The notes under the pieces: model-generated
Seen by the model: the letters and a program-made list of their open reading frames with translations, nothing else
Databases searched by the model: none
What the model was told of the DNA's origin: nothing
Position numbers and translations under genes: made by a program
In this document: positions 24,276 to 33,111 of the stretch, in pieces
Numbering within the stretch: the first letter of the stretch is position 1
Layout: each line of letters opens with the position of its first letter
Assembly: GCA_025936115.1 (NCBI GenBank)
Contig: JAICTZ010000053.1
Location: forward strand, 1 to 45,761
DNA from: Polyangiaceae bacterium
GTDB lineage: Bacteria > Myxococcota_A > Polyangia > Polyangiales > Polyangiaceae
DNA length: 45,761 nt
Direction: 5' to 3'

Positions 24276-24833
24276 GTGGCGAACGTCAAAGCGGCCGCGG
24301 TGCTCGCGCGGATCAAGTTCATCAAGGAGGGTTTCGGGGATACGGGCTACGCGCGCGTGCTCGATGCGCTCGAGCCGCGCATTCGAGAGCGCCTGAGCGC
24401 GCTCGTCTTGTCCCAAGAATGGCTGCCAGTCGCGTGCTTGACGGCGCTCATCGACACGACGGACCGCGTGCTCGGGCGCGGGGACGGCGAGCTCTGCCGC
24501 GAAATGGCGCGCTACGCCGCCGACGCCAACCTGACCACGCTCTACCGCATCTTTTTTCGCATCTCGAGCGCAAGCTTCATCCTCGGCAAGGCGAGCGCGC
24601 TCTGGAACGTGCACTACGATTCGGGTCGCCTCGAGGTCCTCGAAGACGGGCCGCGAAAGATCGGCCTGCGCGTCGCCGACTTCGACGCGCCGCATTGCAC
24701 CCACTGCAGTAGCGTTTTTCCTTGGGCGGAGCGCTCGGTCGAGCTGTCCGGCGGCAAGCATGTGAGCGTCAAGACGGGGGCGTGCCGGAAGCGCGGCGGC
24801 GCGGCGTGCGAATGCACGCTCACGTATCAGTGA
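24276..24833 (+). CDS. Uncharacterised protein with C-terminal CxxC motif
   Basis: A protein of 185 residues from GTG 24276; no signal peptide or membrane segment. The N-terminal half is helical (LARIKFIKEGFGDTGYARVL ... LSALVLSQEWLPV). The second half carries SFILGKASALWNVHYDSGRL, then CTHCSSVFPWAERSVEL, and closes TGACRKRGGAACECTLTYQ, giving five cysteines in the last 45 residues. The overall shape (helical part, then a beta-rich G-x-C-rich end) resembles V4R/heme-NO-like or DUF2378-type myxobacterial paralogue families, but I cannot assign it firmly. It follows glmU by 45 bases and overlaps the DUF2461 gene tail-to-tail by 7 bases. Confidence 0.75.
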   Translation: MANVKAAAVLARIKFIKEGFGDTGYARVLDALEPRIRERLSALVLSQEWLPVACLTALIDTTDRVLGRGDGELCREMARYAADANLTTLYRIFFRISSASFILGKASALWNVHYDSGRLEVLEDGPRKIGLRVADFDAPHCTHCSSVFPWAERSVELSGGKHVSVKTGACRKRGGAACECTLTYQ

Positions 24834-25507
24834 GTCGCGAGCACGAGCCACTCGACGAGCGGCGCCGCGGTTTTTACGTGTTTGACGAGCCACGGCGAGA
24901 GCTTCTTGCTCGCGAGGATGCCCGCCGGCAGCGCAGGGAAACCGACGGTGAGACCCTTGCGCTTCAAGTGCTCGGCACGCGGGTGCGCCGGGTCGTAGCC
25001 TTTCGGCACGCGCTGGTAATGGTCGTGAGAATCTGGCGAAAACCCCTTCTTTTTCAGGGAAGCGAGCAGCTTGTCGAGCTCGTGCCCGCGCGTGTCGTCG
25101 GCGACGGCCGCGCGAAACTTTCCGAGTTGCTCGGGCGACATCATGTAGTGGCCGGCGGCCGCGAACGAGCGGGGCTCGCCCACGTGAAGGTAGAGCGCCA
25201 TCGGCACCTCCGTCACTTTGCCCTGCTGGCGTGTCGGAATCAGGCCACCCAAGTGCGTCTTGTACGGCGACTTGTCCTTCGAGAACCGCACGTCGCGGAA
25301 GATGCGGAAGATTTTGGGCGCATCGAGCTCACAATGCTCGAAGCTTGCGTCGACGGCCGCCGCCACCTCCGCGAGCAGCTCCTGCATCGGTTCGTGATAA
25401 CCCGCCTCGAACTCGGCCTTGCGCGCCTGAAACCACTCGCGCTTTTGGTTTTTGGCGAGCAGGCGGAAGAAGCGGGCGTCGGGGTCGGCGAATCCCTGAA
25501 AGGCCAT
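24827..25507 (-). CDS. DUF2461 / TIGR02453 family protein
   Basis: A protein of 226 residues matching the uncharacterised DUF2461 family: FRLLAKNQKREWFQARKAEFE at the start, then the hallmark IFRDVRFSKDKSPYKTHLGG, an LHVGEPRSFAAAGHYMMSPEQL segment, and the central KGYDPAHPRAEHLKRKGL motif. No signal peptide. Its biochemical role is unknown throughout the family. It starts at ATG 25507 and its 3' end overlaps the convergent neighbour by 7 bases. Confidence 0.9.
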   Translation of the reverse strand: MAFQGFADPDARFFRLLAKNQKREWFQARKAEFEAGYHEPMQELLAEVAAAVDASFEHCELDAPKIFRIFRDVRFSKDKSPYKTHLGGLIPTRQQGKVTEVPMALYLHVGEPRSFAAAGHYMMSPEQLGKFRAAVADDTRGHELDKLLASLKKKGFSPDSHDHYQRVPKGYDPAHPRAEHLKRKGLTVGFPALPAGILASKKLSPWLVKHVKTAAPLVEWLVLATH

Positions 25508-25555
25508 GCGCCTAGCCTACGCTCACGGCCGGCGGCCGTCTGCTGCGAGGCGTGG

Positions 25556-25987
25556 CTAGTTATTCTGAGGCTCGTCGAGGGCGTTACATGGCGACGTGAA
25601 CCACACTGTGTAGTGCGCGCCCGTGTCCGTCGTTACCGGCAGATTCTCGACGAACGTGTCGTAAAGCGTCGTTTGGGACAGCGCGCGATGAGCGGCTGCT
25701 TGGTCTTCCACTCCGCGTAACGTCACGTCAACCGAGTCGCGCACGGCCAAGACGTGCGCCGAGAGACCGGGGGCGAGCGTCACGTCGCGCTCGATGGTTC
25801 CACCGGGCAAGACTGGTAGTGGTATGCAGGCGCCACCGAGCACGACGCGCGAAGCGTCTTCGGCGCGCACGCCGAGCTCGGTGTACTCGGGTCCGCCCGG
25901 CGAGGGCGAGCAGCCGAAGAGCGAGCCGTACGTAGCGAGCGCGAGCGCGCAGCGCGCGAGGCCGTGGAGTCGTGTGCGCGTGCTCAT
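25556..25987 (-). CDS. Small predicted lipoprotein
   Basis: A protein of 143 residues with a signal peptide ending in lipobox SLFGC (Cys26), then a short Ser/Pro/Gly linker and a beta-rich domain with two further cysteines (GGACIPL and TSPCNAL) that could form a disulfide. ATG 25987 overlaps the stop of the upstream outer-membrane gene (ATGA), and that start gives the signal peptide. No family is recognised. Translational coupling to the barrel protein suggests both act at the outer membrane. Confidence 0.75.
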   Translation of the reverse strand: MSTRTRLHGLARCALALATYGSLFGCSPSPGGPEYTELGVRAEDASRVVLGGACIPLPVLPGGTIERDVTLAPGLSAHVLAVRDSVDVTLRGVEDQAAAHRALSQTTLYDTFVENLPVTTDTGAHYTVWFTSPCNALDEPQNN

Positions 25988-26880
25988 GGATTCACCACGA
26001 AGCGTAGCCCGAGCGTGAGCCACGCGTGGAGCGCGCGCTCCTCGATCGTGTAGCGGTACTTGCCGCGCTCGCCGAGATCGGTGGTCGTCTGTCGATATTG
26101 CCCGAGCGCCAGGTCGATGAAAGGACCGAAGCCGACCTTGTGACGCAGGTCGAAACCCGCTTTGAAATCGGCGAACGTGATGCCCGTGCTCGAATCCGAC
26201 TCGTCGAGTCCGGCGTAGTCGTCCTTGATGGACGCGCTCGCGCCCTCGAAGCCAATGCCGTAGCCAATCCAGGGATTGAGGCGCTGGTCGGGAGCGAACG
26301 AGTACTCCAGCTCGACGCCGATGCGAAACGAGGCCGCGCTGCAGGCGATATCGTTCTTGCCGTTGTCGTCGTCGTCGTTGCAGGCGGCGTCGACGCGCGC
26401 GTCGCTGCCGGTCGAGCCGATGCCGAAGCCGAGGTAGCCGCCCACGAAAAAAGAGCGCGCGAAGCGGCCGCCCACGTCGAGCAAGAACGGGATCTGCCAG
26501 GCGTAGCGGCGGGAGAGGTCGTCCGCCGCTGCGCCCGAAGCCTCACCGAGCGGGAACATCGCGCCCGTGCGAAACGCGATTTGGAAGCCGCTCGCCGCGG
26601 GGGGAACGGCGTTGAGGGAAGGCGGCGGAGGCGGTGCGGGAGGGACTGCAGCCGCCGGCGCAGGTGGAGGAGCCGCGGCGAGCGGTGGTGCGGGCGGCGC
26701 TGTCGGGGCCGGCATCGTCGCGCTCGGCGTCGCCGCGGCGGGTGCCGCAGTACTTGCCGTCGCTGCCGCGGGTACTGGCGCAGCGGGAGCAGGGGTCTCG
26801 TTCGGCTGCGCAGCCGCGCTGACGCTCGCGAGCCCGGCCCCCAACAGGCCGACGACACTCGTCGCAAATCGACGTCGCAT
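25984..26880 (-). CDS. Outer-membrane beta-barrel protein with Pro/Ala-rich linker
   Basis: A protein of 298 residues: signal peptide (about 1-24, ending SAAAQ), a long Ala/Pro/Thr-rich linker (about 25-95), then an OmpA/OMP_b-brl-like eight-strand domain (about 97-298). Strands show alternating aromatic/hydrophobic residues (FQIAFRTGAMFPLG, FFVGGYLGFGIGSTG, FRIGVELEYSF, HAWLTLGLRFVV). An acidic loop NDDDDNGKND lies near residue 168 with cysteines on both sides and may bind calcium. RBS AGGA lies just before ATG 26880. The linker may cross peptidoglycan. Function unknown. Confidence 0.8.
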   Translation of the reverse strand: MRRRFATSVVGLLGAGLASVSAAAQPNETPAPAAPVPAAATASTAAPAAATPSATMPAPTAPPAPPLAAAPPPAPAAAVPPAPPPPPSLNAVPPAASGFQIAFRTGAMFPLGEASGAAADDLSRRYAWQIPFLLDVGGRFARSFFVGGYLGFGIGSTGSDARVDAACNDDDDNGKNDIACSAASFRIGVELEYSFAPDQRLNPWIGYGIGFEGASASIKDDYAGLDESDSSTGITFADFKAGFDLRHKVGFGPFIDLALGQYRQTTTDLGERGKYRYTIEERALHAWLTLGLRFVVNP

Positions 26881-26929
26881 CAGTCCTATACTCTACACGG
26901 CGTCGAGGCGGAGCTCGATGTCTTCTTCT

Positions 26930-27793
26930 TCAGCTCGAACGGGCGGAAACGAACCAGGTGCTCGAGGGACCGTACACGCCACCACCTTTCACGAAAGGTG
27001 CGAGCGCGCTCCGCAGCGCGGCGTCGACGCGCGCGGTTTCGTCGATGCCCTGCGCCGCTGCGAGACGCAGCATCTCGCCCGCCGGTCCCAGCGCTTTCGC
27101 GAAAGCGAGCGCCTCGTCCAAATCTTTTCCGATGCAGATGTCGGTGTCGAAGCGCTCGAAGCCTACATCCTGGAAGCCCGCGGCGAGCAACTGGGCGCTC
27201 ACCGTGTCGGCGCTGGCCATGGAGAAGGGACCTGGGCCGCAGGTCGGCTCGTCCCCGTGCTCGACCGGCGGGATGATTTCACGCACGGCGAGCTCGGCCG
27301 TGTGCGCCCAGCCGTTGTCTTCACGGCGGCGCCACACGACCATGAGCAGCGAGCCGCCCGCTGTCAGCGACTTGCGGACATTGCGTAGGGCGGCGACCGG
27401 GGACGCGAAGAACATCGTTCCGAAGCGCGAGAAAGCGGAGTCGTACGGGCCCTCGAGACTGTCGGCCTGGACGTCGGCTGCGAAATAGCGCGCGTTCGCG
27501 GCGCCCGCCGAGCGCGCTTCCGCTTGCGCTTGCTCGATGAAGCGGGGCGCCGCATCGACGCCGGTCGCGCTGCCGAGCGGGCCCACGAGGCGTGCGATTT
27601 CGAGCGTCGTGTCACCGAAGCCGCAGCCTAGATCGAGCACGCGCGAGGCCTCGCGCGGCGGATGGCGGCGTAGGGCCTCCGTGCCGTGAACGGAGAGTCC
27701 CGCGGTGAGCACGGCGCGGAAACGCGAAAATTTCTCGAACAGCACGCCGTCCCAGGCTTGGATCGCCTCGGCGTTGGCGCGGCTCACCTGCAT
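26930..27793 (-). CDS. Class I SAM-dependent methyltransferase
   Basis: Cytoplasmic methyltransferase of 287 residues. SAM motif I is LDLGCGFGDTTLEIA (about 53-67), motif II VDAAPRFIEQA, then ARYFAADVQ and the FSRFGTMFFASPVAALRNVRKSLTAGGSLLMVVW post-motif segment of the UbiE/COQ5-like group. The C-terminal half contains a helix-rich cap. The substrate is unknown; candidates are a quinone, lipid or secondary metabolite. It lies 12 bases upstream of nothing obvious on its 5' side except the end of ribA, which is on the same strand, so it could be read through from ribA. Confidence 0.88.
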   Translation of the reverse strand: MQVSRANAEAIQAWDGVLFEKFSRFRAVLTAGLSVHGTEALRRHPPREASRVLDLGCGFGDTTLEIARLVGPLGSATGVDAAPRFIEQAQAEARSAGAANARYFAADVQADSLEGPYDSAFSRFGTMFFASPVAALRNVRKSLTAGGSLLMVVWRRREDNGWAHTAELAVREIIPPVEHGDEPTCGPGPFSMASADTVSAQLLAAGFQDVGFERFDTDICIGKDLDEALAFAKALGPAGEMLRLAAAQGIDETARVDAALRSALAPFVKGGGVYGPSSTWFVSARSS

Positions 27794-27805
27794 GGCCCCG
27801 TCCGC

Positions 27806-28498
27806 TCAGCTCGCGAGCGAGCGTTTGCGGGACGTTTGGTCGGCGGGCTCCGGCGGCGAGCTCACGAGCGGGCTCGACGGCAGCTCGTGCTGCATCAAGC
27901 GGCGCTTGGTCTCGAGGTAGCCGGCCGAGAACGGCGTGGCTGGGACGAGCACGGGCAAGCGGCGCTCGATCACGATGCCGAGGCGCTTGAGCGACTCCAC
28001 CTTGTCGGGATTGTTCGTCATGAGCTCGATCGATTCGACGCCGAGCTCACCCAGCATCGCCGCTGCGACGTCGTAGGTGCGCGCGTCGACGGGCAAGTGC
28101 AGCTGTTCGTTCGCGGCGACGGTATCGGCGCCCTCGGCTTGGAGCGCGTAAGCGCGGACCTTGTTCGCCAGGCCGATGCCGCGGCCCTCCTGGCGCAGGT
28201 ACAGCACGACGCCGAAGCCGCGCTTGGCGATCTCGGCTTGCGCCCGCTCGAGCTGCTCCCGACAGTCGCACTTGAGCGACCCGAAAACCTCGCTCGTCAA
28301 ACACTCGGAGTGAACGCGCACGGGGACGTTCCGCCGGCCGCGCAAGTCACCCATGCTGAGCGCGCAATGCTCTTTGCTGAGCGCCGGGTGCGCCTGCGGG
28401 TCGTCCCAGCGATAAACCTTGAGCGAAAAAAGGCCGAAGCGAGTGGGGATCGGCGCTTCCGCCAGCTGCTCGAGAGCTGGAGTCTTCTGTTCGGACAT
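27806..28498 (-). CDS. ribA: GTP cyclohydrolase II
   Basis: First committed step of riboflavin synthesis: GTP to a diaminopyrimidine. 230 residues, RibA only, with no fused DHBP synthase domain. Motifs: HSECLTSEVFGSLKCDCREQL with three zinc-binding cysteines, YLRQEGRGIGL with the catalytic Arg, and a C-terminal LMTNNPDKVESLKRLGI. ATG 28498. The methyltransferase gene begins 12 bases after its stop. ribF lies about 1.3 kb away on the other strand. I found no FMN riboswitch in its leader, only a hairpin at 28531-28549. Confidence 0.96.
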   Translation of the reverse strand: MSEQKTPALEQLAEAPIPTRFGLFSLKVYRWDDPQAHPALSKEHCALSMGDLRGRRNVPVRVHSECLTSEVFGSLKCDCREQLERAQAEIAKRGFGVVLYLRQEGRGIGLANKVRAYALQAEGADTVAANEQLHLPVDARTYDVAAAMLGELGVESIELMTNNPDKVESLKRLGIVIERRLPVLVPATPFSAGYLETKRRLMQHELPSSPLVSSPPEPADQTSRKRSLAS

Positions 28499-28530
28499 CT
28501 CAAGCTTCCCATCCCGAGCGGTGCCTGTGC

Positions 28531-28549
28531 CAAAAGCCCAATGCTTTTG
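28531..28549 (-). other. Hairpin between holA and ribA
   Basis: CAAAAGC (28531-28537) and GCTTTTG (28543-28549), perfect 7-bp arms with a 5-base loop, unusually AT-rich for this genome. It lies 33 bases before the ribA start. Possible roles are an end for holA transcripts or control of ribA; a T-tract after the stem is absent. Confidence 0.4.
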
Positions 28550-28623
28550 CTTGTGTTAGCGCGGCGCTCGTGAGTTCCCGTATAACATGAAGCTCGCTCG
28601 TCCCGAGGTCAAGCCCGGCACGG

Positions 28624-29673
28624 TCAGGCAGCGGGTCTTCGGCCTTTGCCGCTCCCGATCAGCGCCAAAATCGTGTGCTCGAGGGAGGCTTTCGGCGGCC
28701 GCTTCGAGCCGCCCTTCAAATCTCCGTCGAGCTCGGCGAGCCGGACCAGGAAGCGTTCGAGGTCGGCGGTATCGAGCCCTTTCAGCTGCTGCGCGAGCTC
28801 GCGCGCTTTGAACGGAGGAGCACCGGCGCGCGCTGCCGCCTCGCTCGGGTTCGCGCCGGCGCGCTGCGCCGCCTCGAAACGAACGAGCTGCCGCGTCGAC
28901 CAGGCGAGCACGCCGACGAGCCTGAGTCCGCGGTCGGCGGGGTCGTAGACTTGGTCCAGCGCGCGCAGCGCCGCTCCGAGATCGCGACGCCCGACGGCTC
29001 CGACGAGCTCCCAGACGGTCGACGGCCGGAGCCGCACCACGCATTCGGCGACGGCGTCCTCGGTGATCTCGCCACCTTCCCCTATGAAGAGCGTGAGGCG
29101 GTCAACGGCGTCGGCGACTTGCGACAGCTCGGGACCGGAGAGCTCCGCCACGAGATCGGCCACGCCGGGCGCGATGCGCGCGTTTCGTTCGTGCACCGCG
29201 CGTTCGATGAAGCCCGGCAGCGCCGCGCGCTCGAGCGGCTCGCAATTGACGAGAAACCCGGCGCTCCGCGCCTGTGTGACGAGCCGTCGCCGCTTGTCGA
29301 GCCCGCTGCCGACCAGCAGGAGCACCGTCGTCGGCGAGGGGGCCTTCGTGTACTCGGCCAGGCGATCGAGGGGCTGCTCTTTCCCGCTGCTTTCCTGGCC
29401 CTCGCGCGGCTCCCAGCGCTCCAGCCCGCGTACGAGCACGAGCCGGCGCTTGGCCATCATCGGCAGGGTGCGCGCCGCCGACAGCACCCGTTCGATCGAC
29501 GCTTCACCCGCGGTCAAGTACTCGTCGTTCAAGCCGGGTACCGCGCCCGCGAGCGCGGCGCGCTTGAGCTCCGTCAGCACCAGGCGTTCGAGATAAGGCT
29601 CGTCGCCCGCGATCAGATAGACGGGCCGGAGCTCTCCAGCGCGCGCCTCGGCCATGGCGTCTTCCGGGGTCAT
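28624..29673 (-). CDS. holA: DNA polymerase III delta subunit
   Basis: Clamp-loader subunit that opens the sliding clamp, about 349 residues. The N-terminal domain begins RPVYLIAGDEPYLERLVL, then MMAKRRLVLVRGLERW; the mid domain has ELSQVADAVDRLTLFIGEGGEITEDAV and the C-terminal domain carries LRLVGVLAWSTRQLVRFEAA and LERFLVRLAELDGDLK. ATG 29673 is chosen since GAGG sits six bases upstream; a GTG at 29685 is also possible and would add four residues. Divergent from ribF across a gap of about 100 bases. Confidence 0.93.
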   Translation of the reverse strand: MTPEDAMAEARAGELRPVYLIAGDEPYLERLVLTELKRAALAGAVPGLNDEYLTAGEASIERVLSAARTLPMMAKRRLVLVRGLERWEPREGQESSGKEQPLDRLAEYTKAPSPTTVLLLVGSGLDKRRRLVTQARSAGFLVNCEPLERAALPGFIERAVHERNARIAPGVADLVAELSGPELSQVADAVDRLTLFIGEGGEITEDAVAECVVRLRPSTVWELVGAVGRRDLGAALRALDQVYDPADRGLRLVGVLAWSTRQLVRFEAAQRAGANPSEAAARAGAPPFKARELAQQLKGLDTADLERFLVRLAELDGDLKGGSKRPPKASLEHTILALIGSGKGRRPAA

Positions 29674-29777
29674 GCCGCGCCTCACGAGGTAGCGAGCAAT
29701 CCGGGCGCTGGCAACGCATTTCGGATCGCCCGCGAACAGCCTCGGGGATCGCGGCGAGGTAGTGCTAAAACGCCGCC

Positions 29778-30743
29778 GTGTCCGCTCGCCGTGTCGATGG
29801 CTCGTCCGTGTTTCAGGCTCCGCCGAGCGGTACGCTCGTCCTGATCGGGAACTTCGACGGCGTGCATCTCGGCCACCGCGCCGTACTCGAGACGAGCAGC
29901 GCCCAAGCGCGGACGCGCGGCTTGGCCACGGTGGCGCTCACCTTCGACCCGCATCCGTCGGTGGTGCTCGGGCGCGGCGGCGAGCCGGTGCTCACGACGC
30001 TCGAGCGCAAAGTCGAGCTGCTCGGCCGCATCTGCCCCGAGCTCACGGTCGTGGTCGAGCCGTTCACGCGCGAGCTTGCCGCGCTCGAGCCGACCGAGTT
30101 CGCCGAGCGCGTGCTGGCAAGAGCGCTCGCGGCGCGGGTCGTCGTCGTCGGCAAGAATTTTCGCTTCGGACGCGCTCGCACGGGTGATCTCGCGACGCTC
30201 GAAGCGCTCGGGCAGGCGCTCGGCTTCGAGGCACGCGCCGAACCGTTGCGCGGTGACGCGGAGGGACCCTACTCGAGCAGCCGCGTACGCGAAGCGCTCG
30301 CCCGCGGTGAGCTCGCAGACGTCGAGCGCGTCCTCGGCCGCCCGCACTCGCTCTCGGGTACGGTCGTGCGCGGCGCCGGCCGCGGCCGCACCATCGGTGT
30401 GCCGACGGCGAACCTGGACGGCGTCGCGGAAGCGCTGCCGCCCTACGGCGTCTACGCCTGCGTCGTCGATCGACTCGACGGCGGCACGCGCGCCCTCGCG
30501 AAGGGTGTCGTCAACGTCGGCGAGCGTCCGACGCTCGGCGCCGGTTTCAGCGTCGAAGCGCACTTGTTCGATTTCGAGGGCGATCTGTACGGCGCGCGGC
30601 TCAGGCTGCACCTCTGTGCGCGCCTGCGCGAAGAGCGTCGCTTCGACGGCATCGACGCCTTGCGCGCCCAGATCGAGCGCGATCTCGTCACGGCGCGCGA
30701 CGCCGTGCGCGGGCGCGTTCCCGCGAGCGACGGCTGGTACTGA
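29778..30743 (+). CDS. ribF: Bifunctional riboflavin kinase / FAD synthetase
   Basis: Converts riboflavin to FMN and then FAD. 321 residues. The N-terminal adenylyltransferase has LIGNFDGVHLGHRAVLE and LTFDPHPSVVL, plus YSSSRVREALARGEL; the C-terminal kinase (about 185-310) starts LSGTVVRGAGRGRTIGVPTANL and has GVVNVGERPT. It starts at GTG 29778 with a weak ribosome site. Its stop is 13 bases from the end of the convergent MMPL gene. The product would supply cofactor to flavoproteins such as the monooxygenase at 746-2065, though no direct link is shown. Confidence 0.96.
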   Translation: MSARRVDGSSVFQAPPSGTLVLIGNFDGVHLGHRAVLETSSAQARTRGLATVALTFDPHPSVVLGRGGEPVLTTLERKVELLGRICPELTVVVEPFTRELAALEPTEFAERVLARALAARVVVVGKNFRFGRARTGDLATLEALGQALGFEARAEPLRGDAEGPYSSSRVREALARGELADVERVLGRPHSLSGTVVRGAGRGRTIGVPTANLDGVAEALPPYGVYACVVDRLDGGTRALAKGVVNVGERPTLGAGFSVEAHLFDFEGDLYGARLRLHLCARLREERRFDGIDALRAQIERDLVTARDAVRGRVPASDGWY

Positions 30744-30756
30744 CCCGCGAGGGACG

Positions 30757-33111
30757 CTACTGCGCCTTGAGGCGCCGACGCGTCAAGAACTTGGGGTTCA
30801 AGCGCAGGATCACGGCCGGCAGGAACGCGACCGTCGCCGTGCTGCTCGTGACCATCGTGAGCGCGACCAAGACCCCGAGCAGCACGTGCACCTTGAAGAA
30901 CGAGAAGGTGAGGCAGAGGTAACCGCCTGCGACGGCGCTGGCGACATAAGCGATCGCCTTGCCCGACGTGAGTAGCGCTGCGGCCGTCGCGTCGCGCAAG
31001 TCGCCGCGCCGCTGGAACTCCTCGTTCACGCGGAAGAGGAAGTAGACGGCGTAGTCGGCGCCGATGCCGACGGCCATGGCCGAAATCGCCGCGGTGCCCA
31101 TGGACAGGGGGATCCCCGTGAGTCCCATCAAGCCCAAATTGCAGAGCGCCGCCGTGGCGAGCGGCAAGAGCACGAGCAAACCGCCCGTGAGCGAGCGCAA
31201 GAGCACGCTCGTGATCACCATCACGAGCACCGAGATCTGTACCAGGTTCACCGTCTTCTTCTCGACGATGGTCTCGTTCAGCGCGATGGCGTTGGTGACG
31301 CCGCCGCCGACGGACGCCTTCACGGATAGACCCTGAAACAGACGCGCCGCTTCCTTTTGGAGCGCGACGGAGAAAGTCTTCATGCTCGGAAAATCGTCGG
31401 TCTTCACGTACGCGGTGATGACGGCGTTCTTGAACTCGCGATCGACGACGCGGCTCAAGTCGTCCTCGTCGCCGGACATCGAGTAGAGCAAGAGGAACTG
31501 CGCGACGGCGTCGGAGGTGTCGGGCAGCGCGCGCTCGGGGTGCTCGGCGTCGATGGCTTTGCCGATTTGCTTGAGCACGTCGACGACGGAGACGACTTTG
31601 CCGATGGGCAGCGACTGGTGCGTGATGAACGTCGAGAGCGCGTCCATTTGCGCGAGCACCTTGGGGTCTTTGATGGCGTCGGGTGCGCTGCCTTCGAGCA
31701 GCACCTGGATCACGCGCGTGCCGGCGAGCCGCGAATCGGCCATGCGGAAGCCGTGCACGGGGCCGTTCGCCTCGAAGAACTGGGCGCCGAGGCTGTTGCC
31801 GACTTCGAGCCGCGAGAGCCCGAAGCCCGCGAGGGCGATGAGCGCGATGAAGACCCAGAGGATCGGCTGCTCGCGCTTTTGGCGCACCATCTCGGCGACG
31901 CGCTCGAGCAGCGTGTCGAAGACTTCTTTGTGTTGCTCGCGCTGGGTCTGGTGCTCGGTGGGCGGCGACATCAAGACCCGCATGGCGGGGATGAACGTCA
32001 TCTCGACGGTGAGCGCGGCGGCAATGCCGAACGCCGTGCACAAGCCGAAGCTCCGGATCGACGGCAAGCCGAACGCAGCGAGCGAGCCGAAGCTCAGCGC
32101 CGCGATGGCGCCGGCCGCGAGCATCACGGCGCCGACCTTGACGGTCGCCTCGATCACGGCGGCGCGGTTGTGCTCGACGCCCGAGAGCCCCGGGTTGGTC
32201 TCGCGGCTACGCGCGTACTCCTCGTAATAGCGCTTGAGGATCTGCACCGAGTGTCCGGCGCCGATCGCCAGCAAGAGGATCGGCGTCATGATGTTCCAGG
32301 GGTCCATCGGCGCCTGGATGAGTCCCATCAAGCCGAGCGCCCAGAGCACGCCCATGATCGCCGTCACGAGCGGCACGATCATGCCCTGCAGCGTGCGAAA
32401 CGCGCGATAATGCAGGTAACCGATCATCGCGAGCGCCACGAGGAACAGGATCGCGACGCGACGCGTGTAGGTGTTCAGCCAAAAGAGCACCGACGGCGCG
32501 CCGGCGCTCAAGATTTCGAGTCCCGGCGCGCGCTCGGGCTCGAGGATCTTCTCGAGCTTCGGGTAGAGGCCCTGCGGTCCACCCGCTTTGACGAAGTCGT
32601 CGAAGTCGACGAACACGGCCGTCGCCCGTCCGTCGTCACTCACGAGCAAGCTCGTGATCACGCGGTTGCGGTCGACGCGCTTCTTGAAGTCCGCCATCTC
32701 GGCGTCGTTCGCCGGCACTTTGTCGGCGAGCTGCTTGACCTCGAGCGCGTCCTCCGTGGAGTTGATGTCCTTCACGCGCTTGGACATGAGCGAGATGACG
32801 CTGCCGGGCTTCACGCCCGGGATCTTCTCGACCGTCTCGGTGACGCGCTTGACCTTCGCGAGGATGTCGGGCGTGTAGACGGTGCCGCTCTCGGGATAAA
32901 ACCCGATCACGGTCATGTACTTGCCGCCGAAGAGCTTCTCGATGCGCTTGCCCACGATCACGCGCGGATCGCCGGGCGGGATCTGAGAATCTACATCGAT
33001 GTTGACCTTGAGGCGCGGAATGAAGAGCGTGAGACCAATCGTGACGGCGCAAACGAGCGCGATCACTAGCTTGGGCCACGCGACGACCAAGTTGACGTAG
33101 CGTCGGAGCAT
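30757..33111 (-). CDS. RND-superfamily (MMPL-type) exporter
   Basis: Inner-membrane proton-driven exporter of 784 residues with the duplicated RND layout: one membrane segment at the start (LVIALVCAVTIGLTLFI), a large periplasmic loop (about 35-205), five segments to about 385 (for example ILFLVALAMIGYL, GLCTAFGIAAALTVEMTFIPAM), then a repeat with loop about 440-610 and a second set of segments to the end. The acidic/small segment NIMTPILLLAIGAGHSVQ and the matching ISAMAVGIGADYAVYFLFRV are typical of transmembrane segment 4 and its repeat. It lacks adjacent membrane-fusion or TolC genes, as expected for lipid-transporting MMPL/HpnN-like members. Cargo unknown. Confidence 0.92.
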   Translation of the reverse strand: MLRRYVNLVVAWPKLVIALVCAVTIGLTLFIPRLKVNIDVDSQIPPGDPRVIVGKRIEKLFGGKYMTVIGFYPESGTVYTPDILAKVKRVTETVEKIPGVKPGSVISLMSKRVKDINSTEDALEVKQLADKVPANDAEMADFKKRVDRNRVITSLLVSDDGRATAVFVDFDDFVKAGGPQGLYPKLEKILEPERAPGLEILSAGAPSVLFWLNTYTRRVAILFLVALAMIGYLHYRAFRTLQGMIVPLVTAIMGVLWALGLMGLIQAPMDPWNIMTPILLLAIGAGHSVQILKRYYEEYARSRETNPGLSGVEHNRAAVIEATVKVGAVMLAAGAIAALSFGSLAAFGLPSIRSFGLCTAFGIAAALTVEMTFIPAMRVLMSPPTEHQTQREQHKEVFDTLLERVAEMVRQKREQPILWVFIALIALAGFGLSRLEVGNSLGAQFFEANGPVHGFRMADSRLAGTRVIQVLLEGSAPDAIKDPKVLAQMDALSTFITHQSLPIGKVVSVVDVLKQIGKAIDAEHPERALPDTSDAVAQFLLLYSMSGDEDDLSRVVDREFKNAVITAYVKTDDFPSMKTFSVALQKEAARLFQGLSVKASVGGGVTNAIALNETIVEKKTVNLVQISVLVMVITSVLLRSLTGGLLVLLPLATAALCNLGLMGLTGIPLSMGTAAISAMAVGIGADYAVYFLFRVNEEFQRRGDLRDATAAALLTSGKAIAYVASAVAGGYLCLTFSFFKVHVLLGVLVALTMVTSSTATVAFLPAVILRLNPKFLTRRRLKAQ

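Noticed and set aside
22665..24893. Long antisense open frame opposite glmU
   Set aside because: glmU motifs are complete on the plus strand, and the antisense product has shadow-type composition.
28499..28623. FMN riboswitch upstream of ribA
   Set aside because: I looked for its conserved segments on the minus strand and did not see them.
31357..33069. Long antisense open frame opposite the MMPL exporter
   Set aside because: Highly charged Arg/Asp/Glu/His product; the minus-strand gene has membrane helices and RND motifs.
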